The notes below the pieces were generated by a model, which was not told the origin of the DNA, searched no databases, and worked only from the letters and a program-made list of their open reading frames with translations. Below are positions 45,000 through 55,300 of a stretch of 64,000 bases of DNA, piece after piece. The position numbers and the translations under genes are program-made. Position 1 is the stretch's first letter. Every line of letters begins with the position of its first letter. The stretch comes from Leguminivora glycinivorella (Eukaryota; Arthropoda; Insecta; Lepidoptera; Tortricidae), in NCBI RefSeq assembly GCF_023078275.1, contig NC_062990.1, forward strand, positions 15,515,549 through 15,579,548. The letters run 5' to 3'.

Positions 45000-45790
45000 A
45001 ATTAAAATTTAGAAAAAAACCCCCGATCGCGATATAGTAGACCAATTTTCATGAAACATGGCTAAGAACACTGCCGACTTACTCAGCTTTCGGGCACAAA
45101 AAACTAAATCGAAATCGGTTCATCCGTTTGAGAGCTACGATGCCACAGACAGATACACACAGACAGACAGACAGACAGACAAACAGATAGACACCTAGGG
45201 TTGTAAATAGAAAAAAAACCAAATGTTTTTTTTTTCAGAATTGTGAAAAAAAAACATGAAAAAAAACCGAGCACCTTGGTTTTTTTTCTAAATATTGTTT
45301 TTTTTCAGATGAACAAATAATACGACAATAACGGTTTTTCGTGAGTTGTAACGTGTTTCAATAACAATAACGTAAATTTTAATTCAATTAACATTCAGTA
45401 TACAAACGTTTATTGGGGAATCCCCGATGCTGCGTGTAGCGTGGAGAGGCGGTGGTGTTGCCAACAGTAAAAAGTGATAACTACCAACTATACAGATTTC
45501 GTAAATGTTACTAATAAGACCAGAAATTAAAGTTATTTGATTAAATTCGTTTAATAGTTAACATTAAGTCTAAAAAACCGTATAAAAGTATTAACTACTT
45601 TCAAATTTTGAGATTTCGTACTTTAGAAAAAAAACATACTCCAGAAAAAAAACTGTTTTTTTTTCACGGTTTTTTTTCATGTTTTTTTTCAAGCCAGAAA
45701 AAAAACCATTTTTTTGCAACCCTAGACACACCCACAGACAGACACGTCAAACTTATAACACCCCGTCGGTTTTGCGTCGGGGGTTAAAAA
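45000..45790 (+). mobile_element. GGGGGTT-type repeat split by a TAGGGTTG element
   Basis: The outer parts (45,000-45,192 and 45,725-45,790) form one GGGGGTT repeat. The insert at 45,193-45,724 has inverted ends TAGGGTTG and CAACCCTA and many A8-9 and T8-9 tracts. The border sequences AGACACC and GACACACC are similar but not a perfect duplication. Confidence 0.7.
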
Positions 45791-46089
45791 CACAGTGTAA
45801 GAAATAGAATGCACACTAAATAACATTTTAGGTATGTAGGTATAAGTATTCTGAGAAAGTGTCATTTTGAAGTCACTGTCTAATGTGACAAGTTGGACAT
45901 AGAGTTCCGCTTGTAACTTGTAACTTTCAGTTTTGTGAAATGGGCCACAGACAAGAAACGAAATGATGCACGATGTGAATGTGGTGATATAGAAACAACG
46001 CAACATATGATGCAATGTTCTCTGTGTCTAGCTGCACTGCAGAAGACTTTATAAAAGCTACCCCTCGAGGCTTGGAGGTGGCAAGATAT

Positions 46090-46705
46090 CGGCAAAATAT
46101 TTTTCAGTACAGATGGTGTTTTTTTACGCACTAGTGCGAGAAGTGTTCATTATATGTCAGGTCGAAACTTCGGGAGGTCCATCTGTACTGAAAAACGTCG
46201 TTCGATACACGTGCGAAAGGAAATTCGTAACTAGTGTCGATTTAAAACACTCCCTTCGGTCGTGTTTTAATTTATCGCCACTCGTTTCGAACTTCCTTTT
46301 TTTCGCACTTGTATCGAAATGTACTAATTTAGTTTAGAACTGATGATCTCTTCACACGATAAGAAGAAGAAATGAAATGAACCACTTCTCGCACTAGTGC
46401 TTAAATTTATCGCTTACTCGTTTTGAACTTCCACTTTTCCGCACTTGTAGCGTAATAGAAAACATGAAAAAAAAATAGTACATTTCGATACAAGTGCGAA
46501 AAAAGGAAGTTCGAAACGAGGCGATAAATTAAAACACGACCGTAGGGAGTGTTATAATCGACACGAGTTATGAATTTCCTTTTCGCACGTGTATCGAACA
46601 ACGTTTTTCAGTACAGATGGACCTCCGAATTTTCGACCTGCCATATAATGAACCACTTCTCGCACTAGTGCGTAAAAAAAACACCATCTGTACTGAAAAA
46701 TTACT
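46090..46705. repeat. Family H, two copies in opposite directions
   Basis: Plus copy at 46,090-46,340 and minus copy at 46,385-46,705. Shared motifs are TTTTTCAGTACAGATGG, ACGCACTAGTGCGAGAAGTG, CGATACACGTGCGAAA and ACTCCCTTCGGTCGTGTTTT. Two more plus copies lie at 57,460-57,910. Confidence 0.8.
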
Positions 46706-47054
46706 TAAATATAAATAAAAATAATTAGTAAATTTTGTACGGATCCTTCGTTGGGTTAAGTTCGACTCGCACTTTTTTTTTTGATTTATAAATTTTATAT
46801 TAGTCATTAAAAATGTACCTTTCAATAGTAATTTCATAATTACGAACAAAAGCCAGTATTAGTCGTCGATGTTTTGAAATTGATTTGACACGGACTGTGT
46901 TAATATAATTAGACAATTATTAGGTAATTAGCGGTACACGATATAAACATACATACACATTTGGTGTGCTTATAATCATAAAATTAATTAATGATTAAAA
47001 TTGTGAGGTTTTCAGAAAGATAAAACGAATTCATGTAAAGTTATACATAAATAA

Positions 47055-47545
47055 ATAATATCTGGGCAACCGAGCTTCGCTCGGTTCTGTTTCGTATCCT
47101 TGACATGTGTCGCCATCTAGTTCAAAAATGAATAGTACCTACATCGAGCGAAAGAATTCTCAGCCTTAACAACACAACTACTCCACACGAGATGGCGCGC
47201 ATTTCGCCACAAAAACTCAAATAGTGTATTTTTCTATTCGTTTTAGCCTTGACCTGTGTCGCCATCTAGTGTTTGCAATAAATAGTACTTACATCGACCG
47301 AAAGAATTCTGTCTTAACAGTACAACTACTGTACACGAGATGGCGCGCGAAGAAAAACGCATGAAAACTCGAAAATTCGCGTTTTCCGGGACCTAAGGAT
47401 AAGTTAGACCGATTTTTCACCCCCAAAAACCCCCACATAACAAATTTCTGCGAAATCGTTAGAGCGGTTTCCGAGATCGTCAGTATAAATAAATATATAT
47501 ATAAATAAATAAATAAATATACAAGAATTGCTCGTTTAAAAGTAT
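47055..47545 (+). repeat. Family D, copy 1
   Basis: About 490 bp, nearly identical to 62,155-62,640. It starts ATCTGGGCAACCGAGCTTCG and includes GTGTCGCCATCTAGTTCAAA twice in variant form, GAGATGGCGCGC, and ends in (TAAA)n-like AT repeats. Non-coding. Confidence 0.85.
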
Positions 47546-47574
47546 AAGATTATACGACATTCTTACACAGATTG

Positions 47575-47775
47575 ACTGAGTCCCACGGTAAGCTCAAGAA
47601 GGCTTTGTGTTGCAGGTACTCAGACAACGATATATAATAATATACAAATACTTATATACATAGAGATCATCCGTGACTCAGGAACAAATATCTGTGTTCA
47701 TCACACAAATAAATGCCCTTACCGGGATTCGAACCCGGGACCGCGGCTTAGCAGGTAGGCCAGACCGGTCGTAGA
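47575..47775 (-). mobile_element. SINE family 1, minus copy
   Basis: On the minus strand a tRNA-like head with the B box GGTTCGAATCCCGGTAAGGG is followed by CAGATATTTGTTCCTGAGTC and ends near TCTGTGTAAGAATGTC. The complete copy is at 54,484-54,722. Confidence 0.85.
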
Positions 47776-47904
47776 GTTGCAAGTTTTTAGTGATAGAACA
47801 GTTGCTAAATGACAAAATCGAAAGAATCACTTATGGACTAAGAGCCCAGAACCGCCAAACCTCATTTTCTCAAGGATGAAACTTTGGGATAATGTAGAGT
47901 TCGT

Positions 47905-48165
47905 ACATACATACATACATATAATCACGCCTGTGTCCCATGAAGGGGTAGGCAGAGCACATGAAACTACTCGTTTCAGTGCCACTCTTGGCAAATAAGG
48001 GGTTGAAAGAAACCGAAACTGTGTGAAAACCGAAACATTGCAGTGACAGGTTGCCAGCCTCTCGCCTACGCCACAATTTAACCCATATCCCACAGTCGCC
48101 TTCTACGACACCCACGGGAAGAAAGGGGGTGGTGAAATTCTTAACCCGTCACCACACAGGCAGAG
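47905..48165 (-). mobile_element. Retroposon family E, minus copy
   Basis: It is the reverse of the element at 36,829-37,068, with its (CATA)n tail at 47,908-47,922. Non-coding. Confidence 0.8.
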
Positions 48166-48299
48166 TAGAGTTCGTATCAACGTTTAACGTCTGCATATTA
48201 CCTGGTTCGGCCTTTTGGCTTTTTTTCTCTCTAACTTACCCTAATTTCTCAAGTTACGGCCGGCGCAAATGGTTAGGAAATCATAATTAAGTATCAATT

Positions 48300-48632
48300 C
48301 CTAGCAGTCTTTTCATCGGAAGGATTTCAAAGGCAAAAAATCAAACATGGCGGCTTGATTCAATGGGATATCCGATATCAGATCGGATAATGTGAACTGA
48401 ACACACACTTAGTAAAGAGTGTTCTTAGCCATGTTTCATGAAATCGGTCCACTGTGTCGGGGGTTTTTTCAAAATTCCTGTGTACTTAACACAGCAAAAG
48501 GGAATGTACAAGTTTCTAATGGGGTGGCAACGCGCATGTGACACTGTTTGAGTTGTCCATAGGTCACGGTGACCGCTTTACATCAGGCGGGTCGTACGCT
48601 TGTTTGCCACCGACGTAGTATAAAAAAAATAT
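48300..48632. repeat. Mixed repeat fragments
   Basis: 48,300-48,395 is a GATATCGG-type MITE piece, 48,410-48,475 an inverted GGGGGTT repeat end, and 48,480-48,632 inverted family F. Confidence 0.65.
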
Positions 48633-48639
48633 TTTTTTC

Positions 48640-48810
48640 CCCTCACTAGCTCGGAAACAGGTGTTTTGTCCTTTATTACCAGCGGGTAAAAACTCATTTT
48701 ATTCACTAGTGGGTAAAGTAGTTTGACCTTGAATAAAGTCAAATTAACTGCTTTAAAATTGATAAAAGTAGGTGAATCTAGCAATAAAGATGATTTACCA
48801 CCTGTGGAAC
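48640..48810 (+). repeat. Family C, left part of an interrupted copy
   Basis: It runs from CCCCTCACTAGCTCGGAAAC to CCACCTGTGGAAC and continues at 51,940 with GAACTACTGGAAGCAGTGAT. Confidence 0.88.
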
Positions 48811-51800
48811 TGTAATATTCTGACCCTATAAATACCTAACTAACTTCAATTACCTATTTAGTTAACCTACATAACCATACAAAAATTGAAACTCTCAATT
48901 TATTAAATAAAATTAATTACCATGAAACGAAATCAATCAATTAAGTTAATATCTTAAATTGGATCAGTATTTTGACCTAGTGATCGTTTAGTGTCTATGT
49001 AGAACCCAATGTTGTAGCCGCAAATAGTAACCAGTCCTTTTCGCATATTATGAAACAGAAATGTCCTATTATGCCTAATAATCCTAAAATGTCAATAACC
49101 AAAATACACGGTTTAAGTCCACAGCATAAATCAGAGTGAATAATAAATTGTAATTAAAAGATGGAGTTTAATCAAATATAATCAGATTGTTATAGTTAAA
49201 TAGAACACAAATAAACAAATGAGCATAATTATGTCAAAATTAAAATAACTAATGTTTGTCAGTAAATAATCTAAAATGTCACCATATTATAATATAGAAA
49301 GTCAATAGTAAATATAATACAATTTAAAATATTTTATTTTTGGGGTTATAGATGTCGCTCCGCCTCCGCGACAGTCCATGGCCATCATCCAGTTACGGGT
49401 CAGACCCCTGCCCCAGTTCTGAAGGAACTATTTTGTGGTCCTGAAGGGACATCTTTTCATAATGACAGGACTACTTTCATTTGCCCGAGCCATTATGTTG
49501 TGACACTTTCATCACCATAAAGAGGATTTTCAAAGAGACACTTTAAAATATCAAATACTGGTAGTAGAGCAGTGTATCTGACCACTCCAATTCTCCAGAA
49601 TTCTGTAATTTTGTACATCATTGTTTTTGTAGGTATTTATCAAAATAATATTATCCAAACTGTTAATGTAGTCATTTTGTATCACCTTTCGGACCAAAAT
49701 AAACCACGATCTTGCAACTTTCTGCCTCGATCCAGTCTAGACAAATCATTTATGATAGGTATTTGGAATAATATGACTTTATATTTGAAAGCCATTATGT
49801 ATGTAAAAATCACAGGTTCATAGATAACAGAATAGACAGACAAACTGCTGAGGGACAAGCTAATTAAAAAAATCATATTTATTTTAAAAACAAAATGAAT
49901 TTACAATCTTACATTATATTGTGAGTTATTTATTTTAATTTTCTCACAATATATTTATTTACTACCAGTAGGTATACAAGGGACCAAAAATATATATAAA
50001 GTCATAAATGTATATGTCGAGTTTGTCAATTGTCATAAATAAACATAGTTAATATAAATTCCTATAAGCCCAACTAATCCCAAATCAATAATTGAACATC
50101 ATTAAACGCAAGCCTTCCTGAGCCTACCGTGGGATTCACTCAATCTATGCACAAATGTACAACATTCATTTATTTATTTATTTATAAATTCACTCACACA
50201 GTTAAAGTCTAACATATTAAGTAACCAAATCCCGTGTTAAAAATGTATAATTGAACTTTCTAGAAAATGAATAAAGACTTGAAAAGGAGAAAACAATTTT
50301 AATTCTAATATTTCCTATACCAAACAAAATCCTAGCCCTAACAGCTAAACTAACCATCTACTCTACCGACATATTAGCAAACTAGCGATCCGGATCGCAC
50401 ATTTAATTTACTCGCGTGATTTTCCGAAAGTGCAATGGAAAATCTCTAGCTAAAGCTAACTAAGACGGGCGAAGAATAACCCTTTGACCTGACACCCTAT
50501 TTCTTCACGTGGGCTGGTTCTCACACTAGGGATTGGGACAGCAAGAAGTCAGCCAGACGGGTAATGTTAAATAGGAAAGTTGGACAAGAACCTGGCAAAT
50601 TTAAGAAGTTTAGATAACAACTCAAATCGTCCAGATTCCAGGAGCAAAATCCTGTCTTAATAAACGCAGGAAACTGCCAAGAGCTCACTTGGACTCTACT
50701 AAAATAACCCAAGAAATGTCCCTTGGTTGACTAGGGCTGTAGTTGAACACCGTTAGGTTACCCGCCCTATCCCTCCAAAAGACAGCAAAATATCAGACCA
50801 GTTCATCCTACTAAAATAATCTACCCCAATTATTGTTTACAGAAAATAATTAATTAAGTAACAAACTAAGTAATATATGAAATCCTTCAACAAAGATTAT
50901 TCTAGCGTAAAATAACACTAAAGCAATCCAAGCTAAAACATTTCACACATTAAAACACAATTAACTCTTTAACTAATAAGAAACACTCACAAATCTAACA
51001 AAACTTTAAAACTTTTAGCAACACTATTGTTCTACAACTCTAAACTCTACTAGTACACTTTATAATACTAGCAGTGATCGAGCTCCAAAACAATAACAAT
51101 TAAGACACTTAAATTTACACCAATTAAACACTGAAATATACGCTTTTAACACAAAACTCTATATTATCCTCCAACCCAAACTATACCAGCATCATGAAAT
51201 ACTAGCAAAATCTAGGCTAGGGCATAATATAGGTAATCTAGATTTACCCAAATAAACCTAAATAGAACCAGTCTGACGGTCGAGCGGAAGGCTCTCTAAT
51301 TCCCGAATGCTAATGAATGAATCTCTTGCAATGCCTTGCATCCCATTTCAAACATCCCTTCCAAGACTCTGAAATCCCCACTAGCTCCCACTTCCTCACT
51401 CCTGATTGGTATTTCTTAATCAACGCTGAAATTCATAATTTCATACAATATTTAAATAAAATATGTTTTATTTCCTGATCAGAATAAGGTCCAATTTGAT
51501 CTACTCATTGGCCCACTAGACTTTTTTCTATTTGCACATGTTTTACAAATTGTCTCAATTAACGCTCTTTGTAATATGGTTCAATATGGCTTAAATTTGT
51601 TTTTATTGGCTAGTAACATTTATTTGTACAGTTTGAAATTTGACACAACTTTTTGTAGATTTGAATTTGACCAGGCAACATTTCTTAAAACCCTTACTGC
51701 AAAAACCTTTATGACTTTGAAACAAGGTTCAAATTGAGTTATAAATAAGTATCTAAATATTTTGGTTCACTATAAATCTCTAAGCTCTCCATCTAGTATT

Positions 51801-51939
51801 TTTAAAATATGATCTACTTGAGATAAACAAAAATTTAAGTATCGTGAGACTGAAACAGGAATTTAATCAACTAAACAAAAAATATAATTATTATGCTTGC
51901 ATATGATGAAACATGGAAGCAAGTTTCTGACATGTTACA
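48811..51939 (+). mobile_element. 3.1-kb non-coding TG...CA insertion
   Basis: The interrupted family C copy defines both borders exactly. GAAC occurs at 48,807-48,810 and 51,940-51,943. The element starts TGTAATATTCTGACCC and ends TTTCTGACATGTTACA. Its first and last 9 bases (TGTAATATT and ACATGTTACA) are weakly inverted. No direct LTR repeats were found by eye, and no frame longer than about 85 codons. 50,110-50,160 carries a fragment of SINE family 1. It may be a non-autonomous LTR-type or DNA element. Confidence 0.75.
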
Positions 51940-52200
51940 GAACTACTGGAAGCAGTGATAAACGCATTTTTTGCGTTGTAGTTTCCTCGCTATAGTGAGG
52001 GGAAAAGTTTTCTGTTACACTCGGGTGCAAATGTATTTTACTTCTCGTGTGTTAAAAAACTCGCAAGTTCAGGATTCTATTCTCGAACCACTCCCTTCGC
52101 TCGTGGTTCAACTATAGATTCCTTTCACTTGCTCGTTTTTCAATTCCACACTCGGCGTTAAAATACAACTTTGCCCCCTTGTATAACAAATAACTATTTT
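51940..52200 (+). repeat. Family C, right part
   Basis: It runs from GAACTACTGGAAGCAGTGAT to GTATAACAAATAACTATT. It ends about 80 bp before the TATA box of the micro-exon gene. Confidence 0.88.
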
Positions 52201-52282
52201 TTTGTGCTAAGAATTGGTTAATGACCGTAGTATATATGTAAATTTATTTTCTGTTTCCGAATAAGTCTTTTAAACACACGTT

Positions 52283-52312
52283 TATATAAATGAAAGATGG
52301 CCACCATTCACT
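52283..52312 (+). promoter_or_regulatory. TATA box and initiator
   Basis: TATATAAA at 52,283-52,290 is followed by ATTCACT with a possible start base A at 52,310, 27 bp downstream. That is close to normal spacing for an insect TATA-Inr promoter. It would give a 24-nt 5' UTR before ATG 52,334. The assignment is by motif only. Confidence 0.55.
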
Positions 52313-52333
52313 AGTTTGGATTACGACGTCGCG

Positions 52334-52381
52334 ATGAGAGCTATAGTCGTCATTGTCTTGACGGCTATATCGGTAGTGCAG
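52334..52381 (+). CDS. Exon 1: signal peptide
   Basis: ATG AGA GCT ... GTG CAG encodes MRAIVVIVLTAISVVQ: one basic residue, then a hydrophobic core, as in a signal peptide. The donor is CAG|GTACGT (phase 0). Cleavage probably falls near the exon 1-2 boundary. This ATG is the first downstream of the predicted initiator. Confidence 0.78.
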
Positions 52382-55300
52382 GTACGTAGCAGGCAAACGA
52401 GCAGACAGGATGGTAAGCGATCACTGCCGCCCATGGACACTATAGAAGGATTGTAGGTGCGTTGCCGGCCTTTTAGATGGGTATACCTCCTGAATAGCTG
52501 AAGGATCTTAAGATTGTAGGGGGTAATTGCGCAAAAGATCCTTATGGGTCAAAGTGTATCCGTAAGGGCACCTCAGATATAAGATACATGCAAAGGCAAT
52601 CTGTGTAAGAATGTCCTAACTCTAAAGTTCATTATTTTTCCCCTCGCTAGCTCGGAAATACTTGTTTTAATATCCTTTTCACCACACCAACAGATAAAGA
52701 TCAGTTTTGCTATTCGAACACGGATAGCAAAGTTGCATTTTATCCACAAGAGTGCAAAGTAATTTCATACAAATTTTAATTTCATGCCTTGAGCTGACTG
52801 GTAGAATTTGCCTATAAATATTTACTTTGAATCCTCGCTACGCTCGCGGTTCAATATTGGAATCTTTCGCTTGCTCGGGTATCAATATTGGCACGTGCGG
52901 TTAAACAACAACTTTGCCCCCCTGTAAAACAAATAACTATTAATGCCAGCGTTGTAAAAGCGCATTTTACCCACTAGTGGATAAAGTCATTTGACTTTGA
53001 ATATAGTCAAATTGTCTGCTTTAAAACTGATAAAAGTGGGTGAATCTATTAGTGATGAAGATGATTTACCACCTGTGGAACTACTGGAACCAGTGATAAA
53101 CGCGTTTTTGCGTACTTTCCTCGCTATAGTGAGGGGAAAAGTTTTGTGTGTTACACACGGGTGCAAAATTAATTTTACTTCTCGGCGTTAAAATACAACA
53201 TACATATTTAATGATATTGAGATTCATATTATCTTTTTCTTCTGTGACAATTTGATATGTTTTCTCTGAAGAAGAACGACGTATTATTAAGCAATAATAT
53301 AATTTATTGAAATTAATTTCCATAGAGTACCTAGTCTGTTCATATTCTTTGATGAATACTTTTGCATGTTAAAATGTATCTTGTTATTTAATGCATGTTA
53401 GTTATAAGATGTAATGTTTTGAAAAGAAGTTGCCCGCCGAGTTTCTTGCCGGTCCCATAGTGGATACCCCCCTCCCAACTGAGGGGGGACTGAAATCTTC
53501 TCGAGGCTGATGCGTAGGGTTAGAGCCGGCGTAGCTTTATTTGACGTTCATATGCGCATTGTAATATGCCTACTTGAAAAATAAATATTTCATTTTCATT
53601 TCATTTTTTCATTTTCAACTTTGCACCCTTGTATAACAAATAACTATTTCTTATTGCAGTGTGTGGATTCGTAAGTATGCGTATTTCATTACGTAGTTGG
53701 TTTTTAATGTTAAGTTAAAAGGTTTTTAAAGTCATATAAAAATGAAAAAGGGGGTTCTTTTTTACTACGTGGTGGGCAAACTTATGCCGAAAGTGCAAAG
53801 TTGTAAACTTTTACAGTGTTTGATTGTTTACAGTCCGGTCTGGCGCTGTCGGTAGTGACCCTGCCTGTTGCGCCGCGGTCCCGGGTTCGAATCCCGGTAA
53901 GGGTATTTATTTTTGTGATGCTGATGAGCACAGATATTTGTTCCTGAGTTATGGATGTTTTTTATGTACATATATAAGTATTTATATATTATATATATCG
54001 TCACTACTTTAAAAAACTTGTATCTTCGTCTGTCAATGAAAAGAAAATTGTAGTAAGTATGTATGGAAAGACTTACTGCGTTTCAACTTTGAGGAGCAGC
54101 GTGAGATACGAGATTTTTTCAAAGTAGTGACGATATCGTTGTCTGAGTACCCACAACACAAGCCTTCTTGAGCTTACCGTGGGCCTCAGTCAATCTGTGT
54201 AAGAATGTCCTACAATATTTATTTATTTATTTATTAGATTAGATTAGATTAGATTTCTTTATTTCATGATAAAAATTACACTATAAATTTGCTACATGTC
54301 AAAATTATGTTTATCTTCTCATCATGATCGTCAAAAATTACATAATAAATTCCAAATAAAAATAATTGTGTCTCCCAAATGACGATCGTCATTTACAAAG
54401 AAAGAAAATACACATGCCAAGCTAAATAAAATTAATAAATTAAGTTACAATAAATAAATAAATAAATAATAAATAAATAAATATTATAGGACATTCTTAC
54501 ACAGATTGACTGAGGCCCACGGTAAGCTCAAGAAGGCTTGTGCTGTGGGTACTCAGACAACGATATATATAATATATAAATACTTATATACATAGAAAAC
54601 ATCCATGACTCAGGAACAAATATCTGTGCTCATCACACTAATAAATGCCCTTACCGGGATTCGAACCCGGGACCGCGGCGCAGCAGGCAGGGTCACTACC
54701 GACTGCGCCAGACCGGTCGTCGCTAATGTATAATGACGTCGCTAATGTGTAATATCATGAAATTATCACGAAGCAAGAAAATATTATATAACAGAGAAAT
54801 ATAGGTATAATTATATCATCGGTCATTAAAAATTCAAATCCATGTACTCATTTACAGAGTACATGGGGTTATCTAACAAAAGGTTTCTCAATTTGCGCTT
54901 AAATGCTTCGTCACATGGCTCATTTCTCAGATCGGCATTTATTCTTTATTTGTTTACAGTCCTCAAGATGCGAATGTCACACTGTCTGACTCAGCAATCT
55001 TAAATCCTAGTAGAAGCAAACGGTAAGTTATATTTTAACCCCCGATGCAAAAACGACGGGGTGTTATAAGTTTGATGAGTCTGTTTGTGGCATCGTAGCT
55101 CCCGAACGGATGAACCGATTTAGATTTCGTTTTTTTTGTTTGAAAGCTGAATTAGTCGGGAGTGTTCTTAGCCATGTTTCATGAAAATCGGTTTAATATT
55201 GGGGGGATTTTTTAAAATTAAAATTTAATAATGCCTAGAAAACCAGTAAAGTTGTTGAAATGTAGATTAAGACTGGGTAATATTCTATGTAAAAAACAGT

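Noticed and set aside
54650..54722. Functional tRNA gene on the minus strand
   Set aside because: Part of a SINE with several other copies in the window; the body and tail follow directly.
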